The notes beneath the pieces were generated by a model that saw only the letters and a program-made list of their open reading frames with translations, was not told where the DNA came from and did not search any database. Positions 42,043-50,031 of a DNA stretch of 64,000 nt are shown piece by piece. The translations under genes and the position numbers were made by a program. Every line of letters starts with the position of its first letter. Position 1 is the stretch's first letter. This stretch comes from Cardiobacterium sp. Marseille-Q4385 (lineage in GTDB: Bacteria > Pseudomonadota > Gammaproteobacteria > Cardiobacteriales > Cardiobacteriaceae), in NCBI RefSeq assembly GCF_916618745.1, contig NZ_OU745373.1, positions 1,688,501 through 1,752,500 of the forward strand, in the 5' to 3' direction.

Positions 42043-44619
42043 ATGAGCGAATTTGCCAAAGAAGTGTTGCCGGTCAATCTGGTGGATGAAATGCGCAGCT
42101 CCTATCTGGACTACGCGATGAGCGTCATCGTCGGGCGCGCCCTGCCGGATGCGCGCGACGGCCTGAAACCGGTGCACCGCCGCGTCCTCTTTTCCATGCA
42201 CAAACAGGGCAACGCCTGGAACAAAAAATACGTCAAATCCGCGACTATCGTCGGTGACGTGATGGGGAAATACCACCCGCACGGCGACAGTGCCATCTAC
42301 GACACCCTGGTGCGCATGGCGCAACCCTTCTCGCTGCGCTATCCGCTGGTGGATGGTCAGGGCAACTTCGGCTCGATGGACGGCGACCCGCCCGCCGCCT
42401 ACCGCTACACCGAAGCGCGCATGGCAAAAATCGCGCACAGCCTGCTAACCGATATTGAAAAAGAAACCGTCGATTTCGCACCGAACTACGACGGTAGCCA
42501 GCAAGAACCCGTCGTCCTGCCCGCCCGCCTGCCGCATCTGCTGATAAACGGCAGCTCCGGTATCGCTGTCGGCATGGCGACCAACATTCCGCCGCACCAC
42601 CTCGGCGAAACCCTCGACGCCTGCCTTTACCTGCTTGACCACCCCGAAGCCGACACCGCTGCGCTGATGCGCTACATCCCCGGTCCCGACTTCCCCACCG
42701 GGGCGCTCATCAACGGCGCGCGCGGCATCCGCGAGGCCTACGAAACCGGCCGTGGCCGCATTTACATCCGCGCCAAAACCCACATTGAGACCGACGAGCA
42801 CAGTGGTAAACAGACCATCGTCGTGGACGAACTACCCTACCAGGTCAACAAGGCCAACCTGCTGGGCAAAATTGCCGAACTCGTCAAAGAAAAGAAAATC
42901 GACGGCATCACTGCGCTGCGCGACGAATCGGACAAAGACGGCATCCGCATGGTGATCGAACTGCGCCGGGGCGAAGTCGCCGAAGTCATCCTTAACAACC
43001 TCTTCCAGCTTACCCAGCTGCAAATCGTCTTCGGCATCAACATGATGGCGCTGGTTGGTGGCCAACCACGCTTGCTCTCGCTCAAAGAAGCGCTGCAAGT
43101 CTTCCTGGCGCACCGTCGCGAAGTCGTCACCCGCCGCACCATCTACGAACTGCGCAAAGCCCGCGAACGTGCCCACATCCTCGAAGGCCTGTCCATCGCC
43201 CTTGCCAACATTGACGAAGTCATCGAACTTATCAAACAATCCAGCGGCCCTAGCGAGGCGAAAGAAGCCCTGCTTGGCAAAAGCTGGGCGGCAGGGCAAG
43301 TCGTGGACATGCTCGCCCGCGCTGGCGCTGAAAACTCACGCCCCGAAGGCCTTGCCAAACAATACGGCCTGCATAATGGCCGCTACCACCTCTCACCCGA
43401 ACAGGCACAAGCCATCCTTGACCTGCGCCTGCACCGCCTGACCGGCCTCGAACAAGAAAAAATCCTCGACGAATACCAGCAAATCATCCACGAAATCGAA
43501 GGCCTGCTCGACATCCTGCAAATCCCCGAACGCCTGCTTGAAGTCATCAAAGAAGAACTGCGCGACATCAAAAACCAATACAACGACGTGCGCCGCACCC
43601 AAATCCTCGACACCCATCTCAACCTCTCGCTCGAAGACCTCATCGCCGAAGAAGACCGCGTCATCACCCTCTCGCATGAAGGCTACATCAAAGCGCAGCC
43701 GCTCTCGGACTATGAAGCACAAAAACGCGGCGGCAAAGGCAAATCGGCGACCGCCGTCAAAGACGAAGACTTCGTCGAACAACTCATCATCGCCAACACC
43801 CACGACACCATGCTCTGCTTCACCAACCGGGGCAAAGTGTACTGGCTGAAAGTGTACGAACTGCCGCAAGCGGGGCGTAACGCCAAAGGCAAACCCATCG
43901 TCAACCTGCTGCCCTTCGAGCCGGGCGAGCGCCTGAACGCCGTGCTCACCACCCGCGAATACCCCGAAGACCGCTACCTCATCTTCGCCACCAAAAGCGG
44001 CACCGTCAAAAAAACCCCGCTGTCCGACTACTCACGCCCGCGCAGCATCGGCATCATCGCCATCAACCTTCGTGAAGACGACGAACTCGTGGACGTCGCC
44101 CTCACCGATGGCAGCCGCGACATCATGCTCTTTTCCGACGCCGGCAAAGCCGTGCGCTTCCCCGAAACGAGCGTGCGCAGCATGGGGCGCGACGCGACCG
44201 GCGTGCGCGGCATGAACCTTGACGACGGCCAGCGCGTCATCGCCCTCTGCGTTGTCGCCGACAATGGAGACATCCTCACCGTCACCGAAAACGGCTACGG
44301 CAAACGCACCCCGATCGCCGACTACCCGCAAAAAGGACGCGGCACCAAAGGCGTCATCTCCATCGCGTGCAGCGAACGCAACGGCCGCGCCGTCAGCGCC
44401 CTGCAAGTCCAGGAAGACGAACACATCATGCTTGTCACCGATAACGGCACCCTGGTCCGCACCCGCGTTGCCGAAATCAGCACCAGCGGCCGCAACACCC
44501 AGGGCGTGCGCCTCATCCGCACCAGCGACAGCGAAAAACTGATTGCCGTCGCGCAAATCGTCGCCGACAGCGAAGACGATAGCGGCGAGCCCGTCAATAC
44601 GGACGATAACGCGGAATAA
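42043..44619 (+). CDS. gyrA: DNA gyrase subunit A
   Basis: An 858-residue type II topoisomerase subunit (E. coli 875). The start at 42043 gives MSEFAKEVLPVNLVDEMRSSYLDYAMSVIVGRALPDARDG. The catalytic Tyr122 lies in YRYTEAR. The quinolone-resistance region reads HPHGDSAIYD with Ser83 and Asp87, the drug-sensitive residues in E. coli numbering. The GyrA-box QKRGGKG is present (around residue 565) and six C-terminal beta-pinwheel blades follow, with a short acidic tail. Monocistronic, with a hairpin after the stop. Confidence 0.97.
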   Translation: MSEFAKEVLPVNLVDEMRSSYLDYAMSVIVGRALPDARDGLKPVHRRVLFSMHKQGNAWNKKYVKSATIVGDVMGKYHPHGDSAIYDTLVRMAQPFSLRYPLVDGQGNFGSMDGDPPAAYRYTEARMAKIAHSLLTDIEKETVDFAPNYDGSQQEPVVLPARLPHLLINGSSGIAVGMATNIPPHHLGETLDACLYLLDHPEADTAALMRYIPGPDFPTGALINGARGIREAYETGRGRIYIRAKTHIETDEHSGKQTIVVDELPYQVNKANLLGKIAELVKEKKIDGITALRDESDKDGIRMVIELRRGEVAEVILNNLFQLTQLQIVFGINMMALVGGQPRLLSLKEALQVFLAHRREVVTRRTIYELRKARERAHILEGLSIALANIDEVIELIKQSSGPSEAKEALLGKSWAAGQVVDMLARAGAENSRPEGLAKQYGLHNGRYHLSPEQAQAILDLRLHRLTGLEQEKILDEYQQIIHEIEGLLDILQIPERLLEVIKEELRDIKNQYNDVRRTQILDTHLNLSLEDLIAEEDRVITLSHEGYIKAQPLSDYEAQKRGGKGKSATAVKDEDFVEQLIIANTHDTMLCFTNRGKVYWLKVYELPQAGRNAKGKPIVNLLPFEPGERLNAVLTTREYPEDRYLIFATKSGTVKKTPLSDYSRPRSIGIIAINLREDDELVDVALTDGSRDIMLFSDAGKAVRFPETSVRSMGRDATGVRGMNLDDGQRVIALCVVADNGDILTVTENGYGKRTPIADYPQKGRGTKGVISIACSERNGRAVSALQVQEDEHIMLVTDNGTLVRTRVAEISTSGRNTQGVRLIRTSDSEKLIAVAQIVADSEDDSGEPVNTDDNAE

Positions 44620-44621
44620 AC

Positions 44622-44643
44622 AAGGCGGGCGCAAGCCCGCCTT
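44622..44643 (+). terminator. Hairpin terminator after gyrA
   Basis: AAGGCGGGC-GCAA-GCCCGCCTT starting three bases after the stop codon; the T-tract is short. Confidence 0.65.
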
Positions 44644-44740
44644 ATTCATATGCAAAACAAGAAAATACGGCCATAAAAGCCCCGTTATTGTCCCATTGGG
44701 AGAAGACTTTTGTGTGCTAAATTCCAGTTTAGATGGCTGT

Positions 44741-44779
44741 CAAGCGGGATAAACGCTGGCCCCACCAAGCGGGATAAAA
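44741..44779. repeat. Two direct copies of the CAAGCGGGATAAA motif
   Basis: CAAGCGGGATAAA at 44741-44753 and CCAAGCGGGATAAAA at 44765-44779, same orientation, 24 bp apart, upstream of the unknown gene at 44829. Confidence 0.85.
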
Positions 44780-44828
44780 TCCACGTTCCGTCTTCACTTA
44801 CCACAGCAGCACCTCACCGGGAAACGCC

Positions 44829-45572
44829 ATGACACCATTCCAACAGCAATACACGGAGCTTGCCGCCCGCTTCCGCAAGCAGCCGAATCAACATAATCAT
44901 GCCGCTATTGGCGCGTTATACGACTTGAAAGCCGCATTGGAACGGGCAGAAGCAACACGGGAAACCGCCGATCTCCTCACGTCGGTGAACAGCCTGCTCT
45001 GCCTGCACGCATCCGCCCTGCAAACGTTTGCGCCTTTTGCCGATACAGGCGAGCGCAAAGACATCATCCGCCTGCACAAACTGCGTGATCAGGCCGCATG
45101 GAAAGGCGACAGATTTGCCCTGAAAAACATCCGTACTTTGCGGGCGACGCTACCGCCCATTCATCTCAGTCCTGCCGATATCACGCCTGATGGTGAAGGT
45201 GGCTATTGCCTGCGATGCGGCGTTGTCATCCTCAACAAAACAGTGGCCGATGGTAGCAATATCCGCATCACGCTGGCGGACGGCGCAATAGACGATTACG
45301 CCCCCCGTATTATCGCCATCCTCGAAACATTGGCGCAGTATCCCGCCGCCGCACTTATCGACTACTACAATCGTGAATGCAGCGCCTATGTCGAACGCGA
45401 TGCCGATCAAGATTGGTTCGACACGCTGGAAATCTATTCCGTCAGCATCCACGGTCGCGACGGCGTGTTGTACAGCAACATCAACAGCGGCGACACTTAT
45501 TTTCTTGATGCTTATCTCACCATTCAGTTTGAGGACGATAAGCTCCGCACCATGCGCTTTGGTATGACATGA
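44829..45572 (+). CDS. Protein of unknown function
   Basis: A 247-residue soluble protein that I do not recognise. The first 100 residues are helical and charged (QYTELAARFRKQPNQHNHAAIGALYDLKAALERAE). The C-terminal half is more beta-like, with alternating acidic and aromatic residues (YNRECSAYVERDADQDWFDTLEIYSVSI; TYFLDAYLTIQFEDDKLRTMRFGM). Such a two-part layout is seen in some immunity-like or DUF proteins, but nothing nearby supports that. Repeats flank it on both sides. Confidence 0.65.
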   Translation: MTPFQQQYTELAARFRKQPNQHNHAAIGALYDLKAALERAEATRETADLLTSVNSLLCLHASALQTFAPFADTGERKDIIRLHKLRDQAAWKGDRFALKNIRTLRATLPPIHLSPADITPDGEGGYCLRCGVVILNKTVADGSNIRITLADGAIDDYAPRIIAILETLAQYPAAALIDYYNRECSAYVERDADQDWFDTLEIYSVSIHGRDGVLYSNINSGDTYFLDAYLTIQFEDDKLRTMRFGMT

Positions 45573-45692
45573 ATGCCACAAATCCTTTGTTTTTCCGGCA
45601 CGCGCCAAGCGTGCGTGAATACTGGCCCCACCAGGCGGCGTTGTTACTGGGCTCGCAGGTGGTGTAAATGCGGGTTTTTGAGATTTTTGTTG

Positions 45693-45714
45693 GAGACGTT
45701 GCAGGCAACGTCTC
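45693..45714. repeat. Palindromic repeat GAGACGTTGC-AG-GCAACGTCTC, copy 2
   Basis: A perfect 10+10 palindrome with a 2-bp centre. Copy 1 is at 12037-12058. Confidence 0.85.
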
Positions 45715-45767
45715 TACATTGTTCTTCTGCCGTGGTGTGTGCTATCCCCATAGCTGCCAAGCGGCGT

Positions 45768-45873
45768 ATAGTTAAACATCTAAAAAATCGTAACGGCGTT
45801 GCGCCGCCTTGCCGTACTACCTGTACTGTCTGCAGCGGCGCGCCTTGTTACGCTTTTTTATCTATTCAACTAT
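45768..45873. mobile_element. MITE-like element, family B copy 2 (106 bp)
   Basis: Left end ATAGTTAAACATCTAAAAAA-TCGTAAC; the right end read inward is ATAGTTGAATAGATAAAAAA-GCGTAAC. These form inverted repeats of about 27 bp. The internal part is GC-rich, with GCGCCGCC and GGCGGCGC-type arms. No coding capacity. Confidence 0.8.
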
Positions 45874-45927
45874 AAACACTGGGTTCTCGGATGCTCACCA
45901 AGCGAATCATCCATACCCAGCCCACAA

Positions 45928-45957
45928 AAAAAGCCGAACCCGCAGGTTCGGCTTTTT
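45928..45957 (-). terminator. Terminator of the citrate locus
   Basis: AAAAAGCCGAACC-CGCA-GGTTCGGCTTTTT, 17 bp past the citT stop on the minus strand. Confidence 0.88.
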
Positions 45958-45974
45958 CGTAACAGCGATGCTGT

Positions 45975-47435
45975 TTAGAAGACGCCCATACCGGAGAGGG
46001 CTTGCCACCAGGCGAAGCCGACGGTGACGTGGATGAGCAGGCTGCCGAAGCCGACCACAGCGCCGACGATCCACCAGGATTTGGTGTCGTGGTAGCCGGC
46101 GCCGAAGATGACCGGAGCCGGGCCAGAGCCGTAGTGGGTAAGCGCGCCGCCGTAGGAGTTGGAGAAGAGCAGGCCGAGAGCGAGCAGGGTTGGTGAGGCG
46201 CCTGCCGCCATACCGACGGCGGAGAATACCGGCACCATCGCTGCCACATAGGCACCACCGGAGGCGAAGAGGTAACGTACACCGACGCTGACGGCAAGAA
46301 TGGCGATGGTGGCGACGGTGGCGTGTCCTTCCCCGAAGTTCATCACTTGCTTGAGCGTTTCAGACAGCCAGGTGAAGAAGTGTGCCTTGTCGAGCACGGA
46401 GGAGAGACCGAGGATGCCGCCGTACCAGATGAAGGTGTTCCAGGCGCCTTTGTTTTTCAACAGGTCTTCCCAGTTGATGACAGCGAGGATGACGAGCAGC
46501 GCCATGACGGAGATGGCAATGGTTGAGGAAGATACGTGCAGTTGGTCGGAGAAAATCCAGGCAAGGACGGCGACAACGAAGAGACCGAGCAGGGTTTTTT
46601 CCTGTTTGCTGATCGGGCCGATTTCTTCCAGGCCTTTTTTGGCGATGGCGGCGTTATCGACTTTTTTCAGTTCCGGCGGGTAGAGGACGTACACGACCAG
46701 CGGGGTAAGCAGCAGGCAGAGCAGGCCCGGCACGCTCGCGGCGAGGAACCATTGCGGCCAGTTGAAGGTGATGCCGGTGATCGGTTTCATCAGTTCAAGG
46801 GCAACGGCGTTCGGCGCCATCGCGGTCAGGAACATGTAACCGGTGGTTTTCACGATCATGTAGGTGTTGAGCAGCAGGTAATGGCCGGCTTTGCGCGGGC
46901 TTTTTTCCGGATCAGAACCCAGCGAGACGGTGACGGAGTTCATGATCGGGAACATGATGCCGCCAGCGCGTGCGGTGGTGGAAGGCATCGCCGGCGAGAG
47001 CAGCAGGTCAAGGCAGGCGTTGACGTAGCCAAGACGCAGGGTGGTGCCGCCGAAGGCACGGATCATCAGGTAGGCGATGCGTTTGCCAAGGCCGGTGGTG
47101 ACGAAGGCGGTGCTCATCGCGAAGGCGGCGAAGACCAGCCAGGTGGTACCGGATTTGTAGCCATTCAATACGTCGTTTTCTTTGAGAGCTAGTTTGGTGC
47201 CGTCTGCCAGTGTCTCGGCGGGCGTCGTGCCGACAACGATGGAAGCCAGCGCCACACCGGCAAGCAGGACGATCGGCAGCGGGAAGGGCTTGAACATGAT
47301 GGCAAGGATGGTGCCGACATATACGCCGAAGAGGTGCCAGCCGAGGATGGGCAGGCCTTCCGGTGCAGGGAAGAGGTAGGTCAGGATGGGACACGCCAGG
47401 ATGATAGCGTAGTGGATGAGTTTTTTGGTATTCAT
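45975..47435 (-). CDS. citT: Citrate/succinate antiporter, DASS family
   Basis: A 486-residue membrane protein of the DASS/CitT family, with about twelve helices. Signature regions are AFVTTGLGKRIAYLMIRAFGG, SPAMPSTTARAGGIMFPI (Ser-Asn/Thr substrate site), YGGILGLSSVLDK and SNSYGGALTHYGSGPAPVIFGAGY. Length equals E. coli CitT (487). Family members exchange citrate or tartrate for succinate; citrate is assigned because it is the last gene of a citrate lyase locus and overlaps citXG by four bases. Confidence 0.9.
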   Translation of the reverse strand: MNTKKLIHYAIILACPILTYLFPAPEGLPILGWHLFGVYVGTILAIMFKPFPLPIVLLAGVALASIVVGTTPAETLADGTKLALKENDVLNGYKSGTTWLVFAAFAMSTAFVTTGLGKRIAYLMIRAFGGTTLRLGYVNACLDLLLSPAMPSTTARAGGIMFPIMNSVTVSLGSDPEKSPRKAGHYLLLNTYMIVKTTGYMFLTAMAPNAVALELMKPITGITFNWPQWFLAASVPGLLCLLLTPLVVYVLYPPELKKVDNAAIAKKGLEEIGPISKQEKTLLGLFVVAVLAWIFSDQLHVSSSTIAISVMALLVILAVINWEDLLKNKGAWNTFIWYGGILGLSSVLDKAHFFTWLSETLKQVMNFGEGHATVATIAILAVSVGVRYLFASGGAYVAAMVPVFSAVGMAAGASPTLLALGLLFSNSYGGALTHYGSGPAPVIFGAGYHDTKSWWIVGAVVGFGSLLIHVTVGFAWWQALSGMGVF

Positions 47436-48907
47436 GCGGTACCTTTCTGGTTATGCATTAGAGGGACGGCGGGGATGCCGTTGGGGTTGTCCGCCGTGTG
47501 AGCGGCGGGTCTTGCTTCTTTGGTGGGAAGCGAAGTCGGGAAATGGCGGCTGAAGTAGGCGGTGAGCGCCAAAAGGTCGGCACTGCCGCCGGCGCTCAGG
47601 CGGCGCGCAGTGCAGTCGTAATCGTAGGCGGCGATGGCGGCGCTGAGGCGGTTCTCGTCCATGAGGGTGGTTTCATCTGCAAGCAGCCGTTTGGCCCATT
47701 CCTGGTGGGTGCGCAGGCCGTCCAGGCCGACGCGGGCAATGGTGGTGGTGTCGTCGTTTGCGGCGTAGAGGGTGACGAGGGCGGCAAGCAGGGCGTGGCG
47801 TTCGCTGCCGCTGGCGCTGAGGATGCGTTGGTAAGCGGGCAGGGCGTGGGCGGTGATGAGGCGGTAGCCGTCTGCCGCTGCGCCGCGCGCGCCGGTGATG
47901 TGGTGTTGGCGGTAAGCGCGTTGTCCGGCGCTGTCGCCTGTACCCTGTTCGGCGGCAAGGTTGGCGCTGATGGCGCGGATGTCAGCCAGCGTTTGCGCGA
48001 GGGTGGCGCTGCCGCTCGCTGCGAGATTTTTGCCGAGGGCGGCGGCGGTAAGGCCGAAAGCAAAGATGGCGCCCTTGTGGGTATTAACGCCGCCGGTTGC
48101 GGCCAGCATGGCGGCTTCGGCCTGGATGCCGATGGGACGGATGGCAGCGAGGATGGCGGGGCTGGCGGCATCAGCGGCGAAGGTCATGCCGCGCGCGGCG
48201 CAGGCGGCGAGGTAGGGGGCGATGGCGTCGGCACTGGCGAGGAAGTGGGCGAGGGTCATGTCGTGATGGCCACCGTTGCTGCTGGCGTCCACCAGTCCCG
48301 CTTTCGGGGTCAGCGTCGCTTCGGTGATGAGCGCTTGACGCATGGCCGCGCCGATGTGCTCGGCCTGCTGGTGCAGGTGGTAGCGGCGGGCGATGTCGGC
48401 GTTGAGGTCGTCGATGCTATGGCGGCGGGCGCGGGCGCAGGTTTTGGCGTCGTCGTCGCAGAGGAGGCAGCGGCGCGGTGGTAGGCCGCAATCGGCGCGG
48501 CTGATGGGGCGGCCATTGGCGGCGATGATGTCGATGTCCCACAGGCGGGCGAGCGGTGAGGCCGCTTCCAGCGCGAGCATGGCGCGTTTCCACTCGTGCG
48601 CGTCGCCGTCCACACGGTAGAGGGCGTGATGGCCGCAGTCGTCAATGTGGATGTTGACTGCTTGCGGGGTGGGGATGGTGTTTTCGACCGCTTGTTGCGC
48701 CGCCTGGAAGACGGCATCCAGCAGCGGGCTGCGTTTGACGGCACCCGGCGCAGCAAGGGTGAGCGAGATGAGGACGCCGCCTGCGGCCTGCATCATCTGC
48801 TGCCGCGCGGCACGGGCATCGCGCGCGGCGAGGATGTCATCCAGCGCAACCGCCCGGCCTTCGTAGCTGGGTAGTGGGGGCAGGGTGGCGGTATAGGTGG
48901 CGGTCAT
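47432..48907 (-). CDS. citXG: CitXG fusion: citrate lyase prosthetic-group synthesis and transfer
   Basis: A 491-residue bifunctional protein. Residues 1-180 are CitX (holo-ACP synthase), with GRPISRADCGLPPRRCLLCDDDAKTCARARRH as the hallmark. The rest is CitG (triphosphoribosyl-dephospho-CoA synthase), with LTPKAGLVDASSNGGHHDM and GVNTHKGAIFAFGL. Together they make the phosphoribosyl-dephospho-CoA group and attach it to CitD. The same fusion occurs in Haemophilus-type operons. The large antisense frame across this gene is a shadow of its GC-rich codons. Confidence 0.93.
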   Translation of the reverse strand: MTATYTATLPPLPSYEGRAVALDDILAARDARAARQQMMQAAGGVLISLTLAAPGAVKRSPLLDAVFQAAQQAVENTIPTPQAVNIHIDDCGHHALYRVDGDAHEWKRAMLALEAASPLARLWDIDIIAANGRPISRADCGLPPRRCLLCDDDAKTCARARRHSIDDLNADIARRYHLHQQAEHIGAAMRQALITEATLTPKAGLVDASSNGGHHDMTLAHFLASADAIAPYLAACAARGMTFAADAASPAILAAIRPIGIQAEAAMLAATGGVNTHKGAIFAFGLTAAALGKNLAASGSATLAQTLADIRAISANLAAEQGTGDSAGQRAYRQHHITGARGAAADGYRLITAHALPAYQRILSASGSERHALLAALVTLYAANDDTTTIARVGLDGLRTHQEWAKRLLADETTLMDENRLSAAIAAYDYDCTARRLSAGGSADLLALTAYFSRHFPTSLPTKEARPAAHTADNPNGIPAVPLMHNQKGTA

Positions 48908-48951
48908 AGGGGCGGTGGTTGTTTTTTCTTGGGGCGGGAAGCCCCGTGTTG

Positions 48952-49087
48952 CCTCGCTTGGCGAATGCTGCGGTTTTTTCCACCCCGGTCTTTCCCCGCT
49001 TGTGGGGGATGGGACGGTTCGGGGCAGGTATGGCCGGTCTGGGTTGGGTTATATGGATATTTGCGTGGTTGTCTCGCTTGGCGGGAT
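48952..49087. repeat. Two CTCGCTTGGCG repeats between citXG and the VOC gene
   Basis: CCTCGCTTGGCG at 48952-48963 and GTCTCGCTTGGCGGGAT at 49071-49087, same orientation. The second ends exactly at the VOC gene stop codon. Confidence 0.75.
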
Positions 49088-49488
49088 CAGGCGACGTTCC
49101 AGGCCATGGCTTCTATTTTGTGGCCGTCCAGGTCGCGGACGAAGCAGCCGTAGTATTCGGGGCCATAGTGTGGACGGCCACCCGGTGCGCCATCGTCCGT
49201 CGCGCCGGCGGCGATAGCGGCGGCGTAGAAGGCGTCCACTTGCGCGGGGTTTTCCGCCAGGAAGGCGACATGGGTGCCGTTGGCGGTTTGCGCGGGCTGG
49301 CCGTTGATCGGGCTTTGTATCCAGAATTCGGGATAGGCGCGGCCATAGGCGATGGCGTTGTGCTCGCTGAGATCCATGGTGCGTTTGATGCCGAGGGTGG
49401 CCAGCACTTTGTCGTAGAAGGCGGCGGCTGCGGCGAAGTTATTGGTGCCAAGCGAGACGTGGGACAGGGCGCTTTGTAATTCAGTCAT
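49087..49488 (-). CDS. VOC/glyoxalase-family protein
   Basis: A 133-residue single-unit vicinal oxygen chelate protein; the start at 49488 is preferred over a 54-codon extension that overlaps the upstream gene out of phase. It opens with LSHVSLGTNNFAAAAAFYDKVLATLGI (metal-ligand His), followed by THVAFLAENPAQVDAFYAAAIAAGA and YYGCFVRDLDGHKIEAM (Asp-Gly-His metal site). Substrate unknown. It is placed between citF and citXG, which is not usual for citrate operons. Confidence 0.85.
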   Translation of the reverse strand: MTELQSALSHVSLGTNNFAAAAAFYDKVLATLGIKRTMDLSEHNAIAYGRAYPEFWIQSPINGQPAQTANGTHVAFLAENPAQVDAFYAAAIAAGATDDGAPGGRPHYGPEYYGCFVRDLDGHKIEAMAWNVA

Positions 49489-49498
49489 GGTGTTTCCT

Positions 49499-49900
49499 TT
49501 ATGCGGTGATGAAGTAGAGTTGTTGGCCATTTTCGATACGGCGGGCAAGTGCGCAGAGGTTTTCGATGATGGACAACAGGTCTGCGGCATCGCAGTCCAG
49601 TTCTTCGCTGGCCGCCCATGCTGCGGCGCAGCGGGCGATATCGGCGGCATTCAGCCTCGCGAAGATGCGGGTGTAGCGCTCGGGGATGGGGTAGATGTCG
49701 GCGTTGTCGTCGTCGGTATCATCCAGTGGCAGTAATTCGTGTGCGTCGAAGTCAAAGGTTTCTGTGGCAGCAATGGCAAGCAGGGTGCTGATATCGAGGT
49801 CGGTGATGCCGCCAAAGTCGTAATGTGGGCTGTTTTCCGCTTCGCGGTAAGCGCGGACAGTGGCAGGGGTGGCAAGGATGAGGCGGTTGGCGATGCTCAA
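49499..49900 (-). CDS. Small acidic protein of unknown function
   Basis: A 133-residue acidic protein with clustered Asp (LPLDDTDDDNADIYPI) and a helical C-terminal half (LNAADIARCAAAWAASEELDCDAADLLSIIENLCALARRI). It has no signal peptide and no recognised motif. It lies 11 bp ahead of the VOC gene and 131 bp after citF. The size and acidity resemble immunity or DUF1877-like proteins, but this is not established. Confidence 0.6.
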   Translation of the reverse strand: MSIANRLILATPATVRAYREAENSPHYDFGGITDLDISTLLAIAATETFDFDAHELLPLDDTDDDNADIYPIPERYTRIFARLNAADIARCAAAWAASEELDCDAADLLSIIENLCALARRIENGQQLYFITA

Positions 49901-49989
49901 GGGGTCTTCCGGTTGTTGTTTTTGTATTGCTTTGCAGCGGGGATAGCTCTGTTGGCGAGCAATGGTTATCTCCCTTCGCCGCTTCGCAC

Positions 49990-50013
49990 GCTTCCCCCCG
50001 CTTGCGGGGGGAA
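49990..50013. repeat. G/C-block palindrome downstream of citF
   Basis: CTTCCCCCC-GCTTGC-GGGGGGAAG, flanked by CGCCGCTTCGCACG. It is the same type as the element inside ccoI and those in the otnI-denD gap. It may attenuate transcription from citF into the downstream genes. Confidence 0.7.
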
Positions 50014-50031
50014 GATGTGTGCGGAAATGCC

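Larger units (their letters stand above)
45573..45974. repeat. Repeat-rich intergenic region between the unknown gene and citT
   Basis: No gene is supported here. It contains the GAGACGTTGC palindrome (45693-45714), a CCAAGCGGCG motif (45757-45766), a family B MITE-like element (45768-45873), a CCAAGCGAATC variant (45894-45903) and the citT terminator. Confidence 0.75.

Noticed and set aside
47498..48484. Plus-strand Gly/Ala-rich frame opposite citXG
   Set aside because: Shadow of the citXG frame; low-complexity composition and no ribosome site.
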